The position numbers and the translations under genes were made by a program. DNA of 64,000 nucleotides, taken from the NCBI GenBank assembly GCA_002914805.1, contig JXTB01000081.1, positions 379,910-443,909 of the forward strand, given 5' to 3'. This DNA is from Parasponia andersonii (lineage: Eukaryota; Streptophyta; Magnoliopsida; Rosales; Cannabaceae). Shown one piece after another: positions 46,435 to 59,469 of this stretch; the first letter of the stretch is position 1; every line of letters begins with the position of its first letter. The notes under the pieces were generated by a model. The model was not told where the DNA came from. It did no database searches and was given only the letters and a program-made list of their open reading frames with translations.

Positions 46435-47843
46435 TCATATCCTACAATTGGCAGCTGGACAAAAGAAAAGGATATCAACATGATGATTTATGTTGAAATT
46501 CATAAAACATAAGTCAGCAAATATTTTCATGTGTGCAATTAGGAGTTTGCTGTAAAGAAAAGTACTCACTGCAATAAACAAATTGGTTGAGATCAAGGGT
46601 CACCCGGCCTTGCTTAGCAGTGTCAAATGAATCAAACAGATTACTGCAACAAACAATATGACAACAGAAACTGAGTAAGCCTCCTTTTGCACATCAGGTC
46701 TATAGTTCAAGAATATGACCATTTTGAACTGGTTTAGATGCTAAATCATAAATTTTCAGGCACTTCACTTGAAGCTAAATGCCATTAAAAGTGCGAGTGT
46801 GGATCTAGATACGTCTATAATAGTACAAGACAATGCTGAGACACATCAACTCTGTGCTCAAATTTCATTCCAATCAGATACACCATTTCAGAGAGAAAAG
46901 CACATAATTTCTATGAATTTGAAATAAGCTTACCGAGCTGACTGCAAAAATATACATAGAGATATAAAGTCATCTAATCGGAATCTCCCGTTCTTCTTTT
47001 GATCAAAACTCTGCACAAATTAAGAGAGAAGTACAACCATTTAACTATATCGAAGCATTGTTTGGTACAAAACTCCCCAATATTTAAGTATGTCATATGT
47101 ATCACCCCCCAATATTTAAGTATGTCATATGTATCACCCAAGAATGAGCTACGACATGCATTAGCTGATTATGTATTTCATCAATTTATGAATCCATGTG
47201 CAGCAAACCTAAAGATTAAAACAGATGAGAAAAAATATAAGCGTCTACTAATCTCTTTAAGCAAATGTATACAAAGAAATTATCCGAATTCTCGCAGATG
47301 CATTAACCTTTTTCCATATTCCACATGTAAACAATATATCCTTTCAATTTTTCTCTAGAAAAAATTGAGGTCCATATATAAAAGGAAAGTAAATGCTATA
47401 CCTCGCAGACAGTGTAAAAAGCAGGAGAGTCCAGCGAGAATCCAATTTTTACCAATGCCTGTGGCCAATGGTTTAGCAGTTGAGAATGGAAAAAGAACAA
47501 ATGAATATCAAGAAGAGAAAGAGCAAGAAGAAGGAGAAGAAGTAGCATGGCATTGTCAATTACACACCAAGGTCTTGTTGAACGATGCAGCGAACTAAAA
47601 ATAAGAATCAGTAGACACAAGAACTGGACATATAATTACGATCAATCACTAGTCAACAGAGAATCACAATTACAAACTTCACTTTCATCCAAAAGAGAGA
47701 ACTTACTAAAGTTAAAAAATTACCTCATAAACATCATCAGTAACAAGATATCCGCGATCCCTGTAAATAACAAACAACAACAGTGAAGAGTTTGGCCAAC
47801 AGTTTCTCATCCAAAGAATGCTACTGCTACACTTGAAGAACAA

Positions 47844-47885
<42 letters not shown>

Positions 47886-49061
47886 AAAAATCAAAGACGT
47901 TAACCTCCAAACACTCGCTAAAGCAGTGATTTTGGTGAAAACTTAAAATAAATTAGAACTTAGATAGAGACTAAATATGTATCTTATTTCCACAGCTAAG
48001 GTTTGATTAAACTCAAAACATCCATGGAATGGAAGAACAATTGAAACACACTAGAGCTTAAAATGAATAACCTAAGCAAGTTTACAAGAGCAGACGGAGG
48101 ATAACAAGCGACATATTTTTTGTATCCAAAAAGCACGCAAAATCACCTTTCCAGGTCTGAAAACGCTTGTTGAACCTACAAGCATAATGTGATTACTTGT
48201 TACATTCTAAAAAATATCAATTGCACGTAAACAGTCGTAATAAAAAATCGAATATTTCTAACCTTGAGAAGAAACTTGTTTAGCGCAACAAACTCTAAGA
48301 AAAACATAGAATGGGTATCAGGCATGAGATTTATCAATTTTCTTATTTATTTTCCATTTAAAAAAAAAAAATGAACAGATTATAAATTGCTTGGGAAGAT
48401 AGTATACATTTCTTCCCCAATATACACTTACCATCAAAGCTCATAGTTCCATTCCTGTCAAAATCGTACATCCTGCATAAAATCATCAAGTATATATATT
48501 TGTAAGGAAAATCCCTGTACATGAGAAACATAAATATGTCTATATATATATATATATATGAATAATTCTAGGTAATGTTTAACACAACACACGGCTGAGT
48601 TGTTACTGTTTAATTGGTGAATGTAATTTACCATGTAATTTATTAATTTGGTGAATGTAATTAATTAATTTATTTGGTGAATGTAAACTCACATGCTACG
48701 TGTGTGTTGTTATCAAAAATTTGACACAAATTTTGAGATACATAGAGAGAGAAAGGTATTGAGGCGGAAAATTGAGACCTGATCATTTGCAGAACAACGG
48801 AGATAGGGAATTCGAGGTTTCCGACGGCAAGAGCTTTCTGACCAATCACAAAACAAGATCAAATAATTATGTTATATGTGACGAAAAAACATAGAATTTG
48901 ATAAATAATTAACGAGACAGAGAGAGAGAGAGAGAATAGTAGAAGAAGAAGAAGAAGAAGAAGAAGAAGAATGGAACCTTGAGCTGAGAAGGAGTAATGT
49001 TTCCGGATTTGTCGGAATCAACTCGGTCGAACCACTCCCTGAGAATATCGGTATTCTCCAT
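46435..49061 (-). CDS. Penta-EF-hand-type calcium-binding protein
   Basis: Ten small exons: 49061-48978, 48837-48779, 48472-48432, 48294-48263, 48175-48147, 47760-47724, 47458-47402, 47010-46934, 46643-46570, 46454-46435; 510 bp, 169 aa, all GT-AG. Five EF-hand-like units are spaced as in the sorcin/ALG-2 family. EF1 has loop D-S-D-K-S-G-N-I-T-P-S-Q (residues 15-26, Gln instead of Glu at position 12). EF2 has D-F-D-R-N-G-T-M-S-F-D-E (51-62, canonical). The three later loops are degenerate. The end is A-N-C-R-I. The first residues M-E-N-T-D-I-L-R-E-W-F fit the plant family members that lack the Pro/Gly-rich head of ALG-2. It probably binds Ca2+ mainly through EF2 and acts as a cytosolic sensor; its partner is unknown. 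Confidence 0.9.
47075..47138. repeat. 32-bp tandem duplication in an EF-hand gene intron
   Basis: Two copies of CCCCAATATTTAAGTATG... at 47075-47106 and 47107-47138, near the acceptor-side boundary of exon 8. Confidence 0.85.
47850..47882. repeat. CA microsatellite
   Basis: About 16 CA units inside an intron of the EF-hand gene. Other short repeats here are GA at about 48921-48935 and GAA at about 48943-48970 beside the exon 1 donor. Confidence 0.9.
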
Positions 49062-52000
49062 TCCCAAATTACAAGACTATACTCCCCAAACTATAATCCC
49101 TCCTCGTTCCCTTCGTTTTATGAACTTGAATCGTCTTTTGAACAGACGAGACGAGTACAATTTGGTTCATTGACTATTTTTTTGTTACAATTTGATCCTT
49201 ATCATTATTCATTTTGGCAATGAACTCCCCTCGACTTATAGATTATTGGCACTAAGAGCAATTTGAAAATAAGTACTAAACTCGTAATGAAATATTTCAC
49301 ACCAAGGTCTTTACTGAAATTTTGCCAATTCAATTCTTAATGTCATAACTCGGATGATATACTCCTTAATAACAATAATATTTAGGACAAGTTTAGCATT
49401 GTTATGTTGTGCTATGAGCAAGAGTTGTGGGAAAAAAAAGCTAAACTATATACGCTGTAAAATGATATTTTAAACAATTTATATTAGAAAAGTAGAATTA
49501 GTTTCGAAAAACAACTCTTATTCTGTTTCTCAAATTCTATTTAAATCGATGATAGCACAATAATTTTTAGAATCTGCTCACCAAAAATAGAAATTTACCC
49601 AACATAATATACTTCCAATTTTTTTCGCTCAACGCGTTTAAAAGCTAAAATTAACAGTCATAATCACTCAAAGACATACGTTTATTAATTAGTTTTACAA
49701 AAGGCCGTAGTGAATCATTATCTTTCTATTTCTCTTTAATGTCTTCAACGAATAACTCAAATACCATAGTTAATTGATCTAACTCAAATACCATAGTTAA
49801 TTGATCTAGGGAAAATAGTACTCTATTTAAAATTTAATTACCTAATAGAAAGAGAAAAACTATTTTTAGTAATTTCACTTTGTTGATAGCATCGAGTTTA
49901 AAGGACGCAGTGATCTAATTGGATACTGAAAGTCTCAAGTTTTTCAACAAATAACTCAAATATTTTAGTTAATTGATGTAGAGAAAACAACCTATTTAAA
50001 ATTTAATTACCTAACGGAAAGAGAAACACTAAGTTTAGTTTTTTTTTTTCCTTTGTTGATAAAATCGAGTTTAATAAGTTATATATTGATCACAACAACA
50101 ACAGCAACAAAAAAAAAAAAAAAAAAAAGAAAACAAGAAACATAAAGATTTTTCGGCCTGACGCATGATTGAATTGCTCCATAGTGTGGCATTCTTTCTT
50201 TAAACTTAAATACGAGTGAATGAATCAAACATCTTTGATTCGACTTCCAAAATTTCCCTCAAATCTTGACTTTCAATAATTCTCACATTTTTTTTTTCCT
50301 AAAATTAGTGAGGCAAACATCAATTAATTGTGCCAACTAATTAATATATATTTTCTGAGATCTTCAGACCTTTATTTACAATAGAGCATGAAATGAATGC
50401 CAATCTTACTTAAACTCCTTTAACTTGATAAGTCTCAATCAACAAGGAGTGAAAGAGATAAAGATAAGATAAGATAAGTAGTCCCAAATACTCTGGGACT
50501 CTACACAAGGCCTATGCCCCTTACGTTCCAACCAGGGTTTTGGAGTAGGCTGCTCCATGATAGGCTAACAATTTGGCCTCTCTACTTCTTTTTTAAGAAG
50601 TCTAATTTTAAGTTGTGTAGGCATTTGGCTGATTGATTTAACTGATTAATTTGACCAAATCTATTAGAAAATCAGTCTCAATAGTGGTTCGTAAAATTAA
50701 GAGAAAATTTATTTGGTTAATACACAAGCCAACAAGTGGCACCATCGCCTCTCTCTCTTAGGTGTTGACCCCCTTCAGTTCTTCATTTAAAAATAACAAT
50801 CCCCAAAGAATCTACCAACCATACAATATCATTTTGTGATCTTATTCCATTTTCTCACTAAAACCGTACAAAGGATATGATATGTTCATTTATTGTTTCA
50901 ATATCATGTACATGTAATATAAAATTTATACTGATGTCAATAACCACCCAAGACTGTTAAAGCATCTGAATATATTCCTTGAATATTTATTCCATTTTCC
51001 AAGGATCTAATCCCTTAGCTGATAGGCGCGTATTTCTATCCATATTATTCTAACCAGAGTTGAAGCATCTTATTTGGTCATTTTGTTTCACTAGAATTGG
51101 TCTCTTTTCGACATTGTTATAAGCCCCTAATATCATTGCCTATCGTGTCATCCTAGATCCATCTCCAATCCAAGCCACCCAAAACAACATATAATATACA
51201 ACTTTTATATTTCAACCAATCCTATATCTGTAGCTTAAAGCTCCATAAATTCTATTCCACAGATATCTATATATAGCCAGGTAGCTGTCAAGAACGTGTA
51301 ACTGTGCAAGTCTTTCCTTTTTTTTTTTTTTTTTTAATTCATGTTTTTGACATCAGTCAAAATTGTTCGATCGAAATCAATAAGGTCTTACTGAAGATAG
51401 GCGAGGACATGGGAGACAACCGCAATCTCGTGTTTTCCGTTTTTCGTATTTCTTAAAAAAAAAAAAAGAAAAAAAAAAGGTCTATGAAATGGGTGATAAC
51501 TTCCCCAGGTAATTTGGTCTCAAATTTTTTTTTTTCTTTTTATAAAAACTGACAACCATTATGAAAATGCAAAGAAAATCGTGGCCGAATAGTGGGTGGG
51601 AATGGAGGTGTTCTGACTGTAGAGAGAGATTATTTTTTTTTTTCCCCCTTTTGGAATCTTAGTAATCACATGCGATAATGGCGCCTATTATATATCACGC
51701 AATCAATCATTAAAAGATAATCCTTATGCTCATAAAATGAGCCCTATTGTAGGGGCAAAAAAACAGTTCTCTATTATAGCCTTGTCCTTGCAGTAGAGGA
51801 GCTATATTAGTTACATGTATATGTATGATGTCCTTGTACCAAACAACTCTTCATCGTATTGCATATATATTATGACTCAAATACCGGATATAACGGATAT
51901 ATATCATCATATACGCATGATGTCCACACAGTCACAATCAAACATGGTATACTCCATCTATGTATTTGGTTCTGATAAGGTAAAAACATATATACACATA

Positions 52001-52233
52001 CGTATAGTCTAGTTCTTGGAAAAATAAACCGTAATTGCAAATATATGCTAGAGAGTTTGAAAGAAACATTCATGGTCTCGTTGCTAAATAACAAGTTTTG
52101 GCTTGGCCACAAAAGAAACCCATCAAAGTTGAGTATCTAAGACTTACCAAAAAACTTGACCATTCACGAGTTTTGGGACCAAAAATACTTTGCAGGGCAA
52201 CTTTTGTTGCTAGGTTGAAATGAGGGAAAGAGC
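49062..52233. other. Intergenic DNA with a diverged tandem repeat
   Basis: A block of about 150 bp at 49747-49905 (AATAACTCAAATACC..., CTATTTAAAATTTAATTACC, TTTGTTGATAGCATCGAG) is repeated at 49949-50075. Within the first block a 28-bp piece is itself doubled (49760-49810). Long T- and A-runs are at about 50041, 50110, 51320, 51456 and 51620. No gene was recognised; the right end should hold the cyclin 3' untranslated region. Confidence 0.55.
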
Positions 52234-53646
52234 TCAAAACTCAGAAAAACCCAGTAGAAAGTTAGCTGGTTCGGCTTTAGCCGCGAACCCAAATTTCTGT
52301 GTGTTGTACTTCCTGTAAACTCCAGTGAGTTTCCTGTCCTTTCCAGCCTTTTGATGGAAAGCAACCATCAATCTTGAGCATTCTCTGCGAAAAAAAAAAT
52401 GGAAAAAAACCATCACAATTTTTGGTAAGTGAATAAATTCGACTAATTTGAACGAGAACATGACAAACTTATATCCAACACAAAAATGAAGAGTACAGAA
52501 AACTCACAGGAGTTGATGTTCTGAATAATTAGAATACCACTCGCTGGTCTTACTCCACTGCTTGAAGCCGTAAAGACTACACTGAGCAGTGTAAATTGCT
52601 GCAGCAGCGAGCAAAGAAGGCGGAAACTTGAGCATTTCATACTCCACCAAGCATAACTCAATGATGAAGGATGACAGGATTTCTAGCTGCTTTCAATTCC
52701 GCAAGTGGTGTTAGTTGTCTCATTACCGGGATGACTTAATGCATATTATCATGTGGGATTGAACTAATACTTGCCTTTTTGTTTGATTGAGCAGCTTTGA
52801 GAAACCTCCTCATGAATACAAATGGAGTAGGCAGAGAAAAGCTGAACTGTAACTCATTCACAATCAATTTCTCCTGCTCATAAAAGAAGGTGCATTGTTA
52901 GCTTGACATCATTCTTAGGGATGAAGAGAATAAATAGTAAAGTTGTGATTTACCATATCAAGAACATCTTGCTTCGTGTATGCCTTGTCAGTTATGAGAA
53001 CAAAATCCTCAACTATAGGGACAGAAACTTCCTCATACTTGCATGCTAATAGCATAGCTGTCACTCCAACCAATTGAAGCTTTTTCCTGATCACTATTTG
53101 ACGCTCTAAGAACCTGTCTATAAGATTGACAGTAAGGAATAAAGTCTCCTCCATAAGCTGAAACTTGTGATGAACCTGTTTATAAAAAGCCAAAGCTCTA
53201 TATGTAACTGAGTCTTCAAGATTAATAAGGCTTTCAAATACTGCATAAATCATAGAAAAGTGGCAGATGAAGCAAAATTTACATGGTCAGTGTCTAGTAC
53301 CATGTCAGAGTTATATAAAGCAAATAATACCTCAATAAGCCAGTCAATTAGGATGCCCCTCATTTTTTCATTGATGTCAGGTTGATGATTCATGTAATTT
53401 GGAGACACACGGCTGAAACACTGCGTCAAATGTGATATCTTTTCAGTTAAGCAAACTATAATGCTGAATGTTACAAGCAAAAGTCACCTCCCAACTTGTT
53501 AAAATAGCAATGTAGTTTGACACATGGACTGTCATAGACCAAAACTTCAAATTAATTTTTTTCAAGTCCGAAAACTTTTGATAACCAGATCCGCTTACAA
53601 GTTTTATCACATTATAATTGCATGTAGAAGTCCCAGTGGTTGCATT

Positions 53647-53677
<31 letters not shown>

Positions 53678-54996
53678 CGTATACAGAAAGATAAAGATGA
53701 TCAAATTGTATACACACTGAAATTTTAGACGTTTGTTCCAATTTCAGATATCAGAAATGAAGCTACTAGTTTTAAAGGTATGCTTAAAGCAAATATGAAA
53801 CTTGGAATGATCCAATGGCCTGAGTCAGTAATTATTAATCATTTATCATATTGATTTGGACTAAACGAGCACATATTTACCAACAACATAACCTTGGGTT
53901 TGAACTTATATTACAAGTAGGAACATAATTTCAACTGCTAATGCAAATTACCTCGGTTTTCCTATAGTGGGCATAAATTTCATTTACGTACTCAACTACT
54001 GAAAGGGGATCTTTCAAATTGTCGCTGTCGATGTCCATAACAGGTTCTTCCTCCACATCTTCCATTTCAACTTCCTCCTAGTGTTTATATATCCAGTTTA
54101 TTGACAAAGTCATTTTTGTCAAAGATAATTAGTATATTTGAACCCATTTTAATATGACAAATCTAGGTGTTACAATACAAAAAATAACATACCACCTGAT
54201 CAAGTTCATCTATAATAGCTTCTGTGTGCTTCACAAACATTGGCACTGGAACATCTTTATTATCCTCAAAGTCCACATCTACAATATGGCAATCCTCTAG
54301 ACCACTAGACTTTGTTGCCAATAAGTTTAGGTTCTTAGGTTCGCGATCATAAGCCTGCAGACCATTAAAAGTTGCAGCATATTAAGTCAGTTTCCTAGAT
54401 TCCTAATTACAAAATTTTGAAGGAAAATAATTATTAGAAAAAAAAGATAGAAATTACTTCAGAGCAATGTCGAACGACTTCAACTGGTGGCAACTTCCTA
54501 TACAAACGCAAAGAAACACGTGTTGAATTATTGAAAAAAAGAATAACGAGGAACAAGATAAAATCAAATATCAGTACAAGTAGTTTCCAACCTTGTAAAT
54601 GGTCTATGTGCTAAGTTTGCCCTCTTTTTTTTTTTTTATTATAATGCAAAAGCTTAAGATAGAGAATCAGACGCAAGAGTTAAAAATACCCGAAAAATTC
54701 TCTTTTGGTGACAACATGCGGATTAAGGGTAGCTCCCAAAACGTTGGGGTTGATATTACTCAGAGCCCTTCGGTGATTGTTTCCCATATCCTTAACAAAC
54801 TTGGCACCCCCAATTCTTGGAGCTTCTTTAAAAGAAATACAGACCACAAAAGAAAAAGGCTTTAATATCAAATTTTTACAAAACTTTAGAGCTATGAGAA
54901 CTTCCACGACTAGTAACACAAAGTCATGTTTAAGAACCAACCTTGAAATATTGTGGGGTTTAAACTGTCCTGATATGTATTCTCTAATCCACCCAT
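52234..54996 (-). CDS. CYCB2: B2-type mitotic cyclin
   Basis: Ten exons: 54996-54942, 54825-54690, 54497-54458, 54354-54193, 54077-53952, 53420-53331, 53175-52954, 52873-52775, 52686-52508, 52384-52234; 1260 bp, 419 aa. Exon 2 holds a destruction box, R-R-A-L-S-N-I-N. The cyclin N box has [11 protein letters not shown], the B-type signature V-H-H-K-F and L-L-A-C-K-Y-E-E. The C box has L-P-S/P-S-L-L-A-A-A-like and H-Q-K-A-G. B2 cyclins bind CDKA/CDKB at G2/M and are degraded through APC/C via the destruction box. Intron 8 starts with GC (AAAAAG|GCAAGT) instead of GT, and exon 2 has an AAGAAG acceptor with two possible AGs. The exon 4 donor could be 3 bp earlier. Confidence 0.93.
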
Positions 54997-55596
54997 TGTG
55001 ATCACTAAACCCAATTGCAGAGAACCTTGAAAAACAAGCAAGAAAATAAAAAACCCCAGATGCAAATTGAAGAAATAATAAGATTAAGATGAAGAAAAAG
55101 AGTGGAAGGGAACAAAGATCGTCGAGTTTCGACGAAAAGACGAAGACCCACTTGTCTTTAAATTGGCCTTAATCAAAACCAGTGTAAATCCAAGCTAATA
55201 AATCAATTAACACTCAGCTTCAGTCCTCCAAAACACCAGAGAGAAACTCCATTACAAAAACCACCACCAAAGAGAGACCCTTCTCGTCCTTCAAACCCCC
55301 CTCTGTCCCTCTCTCTTGGGCCTCTTTAGAGGATTTTGATTGTTCTAAATTAAGAAAAAAGTTATTTAATTAAAAAACAAAAGGAAAATGATTTGATAGG
55401 GAGGATTATAATGAAGAAACGGAATAAATAAAAGGTAAAAAAAAAAAAAACGAACCAAAAAGCGAATTTGGACGGAGGAACGAGAAAGGGCAACGGGGCA
55501 TGTCTCCGCACGCATTCTTTATTTCTTTCTTTTTTGAAATTAACGGCTACTAAATTCTAGCCGATGGATCTTCTTTTTTCTTTCTTGATTAAAACA

Positions 55597-55607
55597 TAGC
55601 CGTTGGA
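55597..55607 (-). promoter_or_regulatory. MSA element (mitosis-specific activator)
   Basis: Gene-strand TCCAACGGCTA fits the MSA consensus YCYAACGGYYA exactly. Three-repeat MYB (MYB3R) factors bind this in B-cyclin promoters and drive G2/M expression. It lies about 600 bp upstream of the CYCB2 ATG. Confidence 0.7.
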
Positions 55608-55641
55608 TCTTCATACTATACAAAAGGGTCGTAATGGTTCG

Positions 55642-55652
55642 TCTAACGGCTA
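55642..55652 (+). promoter_or_regulatory. Second MSA element, opposite orientation
   Basis: Plus-strand TCTAACGGCTA, again an exact YCYAACGGYYA match, 45 bp beyond the first. A third site, ATTAACGGCTA at about 55539-55549, has the AACGG core but not the flanking consensus. Confidence 0.65.
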
Positions 55653-58600
55653 TCTCACGCTTGTTGACGTGGCCATGGTGTATTCAAAATATTAATAGAG
55701 AAAAAGAAAGGGCCCATGAAACAAATTATGATTATTATTTATTTAATTTTTGTTTCATTATTATTTTTTTATATGTGTCAATTAGAACTAATTCAGTTGG
55801 ATTAAATCTTGAAGAATGTATGCATGAGTTTAGGAAATCGAGAGTTCAATGTGTGCGCGTGAGTTTAAGAGAATTCAAATATTGATAATGTGTGTTATTT
55901 TTTTTTTAAATTTATAATAAGCGATCGTTGTTAATTAAGTTTTCTTTCTTAAAAAAAAAATAAATTATCCTTTTGTATGTGTCTATTTTTAGAATGCATT
56001 AAATGAATATCAAATTTTCTGGTTTTAACAAAAACTTTGTTTTCTAGCCAAACTGAGAAAAGAAATAAGGATATATATTTTATATATATGGCAACTTTCG
56101 TTGATTTGCTAATGAAAGAGATGGAGCCAGGTTTCGACCTATAACTACGCTCTTCACCACTAAAGGAAAAAAGGAAGAAGATTCTTGGAAGCTCCCAGCG
56201 GCTTTTTCATATTTTTCTCATCACAGATATCTGAAGCTCATGGGAAAATAAAAATTAGTATTTATGTCATATAGTTACTTATCCTTTGTTAAAATGAGGC
56301 TTTGAAAAATATACAATTAATGCAGAACAATATTTTCTCCCCAAAAAAAAAGTTGGATTAATCTTTGAAAGGGTATGGTTTGGCACCGGGTGAGTGGAGT
56401 GGCACTGAGAAAGAGGAGGGTCCAAATTGGGGACAAGTTTAGTCATGTGATTTATTTTGTGTCCTTAAGGTGTACCCTAGATGAGCAAAACTAAAACTCG
56501 AAGTTGTCACATTTTTGCCCCATTAAAATGAGCAAAACTGAGCTGTACCTAGACAATCCTAACTGTTATCTCTTAGCCAATTTTGGATTTGGTTGCCTTC
56601 AAAAACAAACAATCAAATAAATAAATCCAATTCAAAATTGAAGCCCTTGACGTAGAATAATGCACATACAACTCATGCCTAATTCACGTTAATTAGCAAT
56701 TGTATGGATATTTATTGTCGGAGCATTGATATTTGTACGCTTTAGGATAAAAAAACACTACATGTTTACAAAATATGTACCGACTGTAATATAATCCCAT
56801 AGGATCTATGAGTATTACACCAAATAAGTGCTTAGTAGATGATAGACCCCACCTATTACACCAAATAAGTGCTTAGTATCCTATTATTTTCCTTTAAATC
56901 CAAAATTTATGTTTAATTTTAGTTTCTTAATTCATGTCCAACGATGTTATACATATTAAAACTTAATTAAAGTGATAAAAAATTTTAAAAATGATTTAAT
57001 AGTTTCACTTTTTTTAAAAAATACAATGACAATGATTCATTAGTTTGACATAAATTAAGAATTCAAAATTACACCAAATATTATGGGAGTTATTTTTCTA
57101 CCTTCTCATAACCGGAACCGAATGTAAACTAGTTAACTAGCCACGAGAGAGGTGACTTTGAAAAGAAACAAATGTTGTACAGCTAATTAGCCGTGCTTTT
57201 TGTTAACTATTTTTTCTTTTTGTGCTAGGGCCATTGAACTTTGAAAATGAAAAAAATAAAAAAATAAAAAAGATTTCTTGTGTTATGGCAGTGAGTGCAC
57301 GCAATCGCACAAATCAATTAATTTCGCAACGAAATTGACTTGGGCTAAACTAAGTGTCGGCAGTCAATAATATAGGAGCAAGAAAGATATGGGTATAATA
57401 GGTGGCCCATTAAGGATTTCGATAAAAATCACATGAGTATAGATCACTTGGCGTGGACTGTGGACCAAGGAGCCTTAGTCTATCTATGCATATCGTGGAT
57501 TACAACGAAGCCCAATTAGTCCAACACTCCAACGAAGCAAACGACAAAGAGAAGGCAAGGTGGACAGTGCCCCCCATGGAGTGGAGCTTATATAGCATTT
57601 TCTTAAAGGTAGTCCCCACATAGAATGCGGTGGTATAGTTGACTTGAAACGACCTTGCAAATTTGGAACATATATACATGCGTAATATATCTTATATACT
57701 TGAGGATTTGATATGATCTTGTTGATGTTGGGTGTGGTTACTTATTTTAGATGGATACGTTTTTTTTTTTTTTTGGGCGGATGAATGTGCCTAAATTTTA
57801 CAACTTGATCATGTTTAGCAAATTTGTAAACAAGTGTTGTAGTTGAACCTTTAGACAAATATTTGTCATAGGTAAAGCTACGCGGGTAAATGAATGGAAA
57901 GTCTATGCTTTTTAACTTTATGTGTGGAAAATTTACTTCACGTAAGATTATATTATAAAAATATGTAGTATCCAAACAACATGTCCCGTTTCAAAAGAAA
58001 AGCTTATTTTCGTAATTGACTAAAACAGATGGTGTCCGTTTTCAGTTTAGAGGGGAAAAAGAAAGAAAGCTGAAAATGACTTCAAATTATTACTTTCCAT
58101 TTTTTCGGTGGGGCGGTGGTTGGAAGAGGACTTGTTGTGTCTATCATATAAACATTAAAGATTCTTAAAAGAATAAATAAATTTGTGTGATTGGTAGGAT
58201 CCTAAATCATAAGAACATTTACATTAAAAAAGACGAGAGTTTTCCATGTATGTATATATATATATATACACATTTACATAACGATGATAATATTTAATCC
58301 ACATGGAATATTACGATCTTAAGATAACTTAAAAGACATATTTTTACTGCATCTTAGTCATCTAGTAAATTAATGTGAGTTTTACTCTAACTTACTCTCT
58401 CATTGTCCCAAAATAGTTTGTGTCAGAGAATTGCTAAACGCAATTTTTTCTGTTTTTTCATTTTCTTATTATTCTAGTTGATTTACGGATTCCATAACAA
58501 TTTGTTATATTATTAAAATATGAAGAAGAATGCTAGTTGTATAAATTTTTTACTCTATTTTGTATTTTCTTAATCACATTGTTTGTTTGATACATAAATT

Positions 58601-59436
58601 CTATTATAATTTATTATATTATTAAAATATTAAATTGGATAGTGAAATTCATATGTCACATAACAAAACTAAATAATGTAAAAAAATAATAATGCATTTA
58701 GCACTCCCCAAACATGAAATTGGATAATATATCAAGTAGTAAGATTATATAATGAAAATGATAACACATTTAGTATTCCTTCTTTCTAATTTTTAGATTT
58801 GCTCCATGCTAAAAATTATACTATTTTGTATTATAATCATAATTTTATTTAGAAATTATCATTTTCTTCTATGAACTCCTATTGTTTAATCATCAAACTA
58901 TCAATCATAAAAATTCTATTTCACATATCAAGTAGGAATAATTTTTTTACATTTTCTACTCACTTATGGTTTTCCAATTTTTTTTTTTTGTTTTAGGAAA
59001 TATGTGAGTAAGAAAGTCGGGAGCATAAGCTCTAAAGTATATAAATTTAGTTTTGATAGTATCATAAATAATATTTATTGAAATTTTTTTTAAAAAAGGT
59101 ATACATGTACCAATTTGGCCATGTCATATATATATTTTCTAAATTTTAATAATGATAATATCATAATATTTAACACATATTGTAATGAAAATATTATAAA
59201 TTTTAACACAAGTTATAATAGCAAGATTATAGAATTTAGCACTTATTATAATGACAAGATTATAAATTTCTAAAATTTTGCGTATATTATTCTTCGTATC
59301 AACGAATAGAATATGCAAAAAAAAAAAANNNNNNNNNNNNNNNNNNNNNNNNNNNNNNNNNNNNNNNNNNNNNNNNNNNNNNNNNNNNNNNNNNNNNNNN
59401 NNAATATAACCTATCATTAGAGACATTGTTTCGTTC

Positions 59437-59469
<33 letters not shown>

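Noticed and set aside
54599-54865. Plus-strand frame across cyclin exon 2
   Set aside because: It runs antisense to a real exon and across an intron, with no family resemblance.
59139-59426. Minus-strand frame spanning the N gap
   Set aside because: It consists of AT-rich low-complexity residues and 25 unknown codons.
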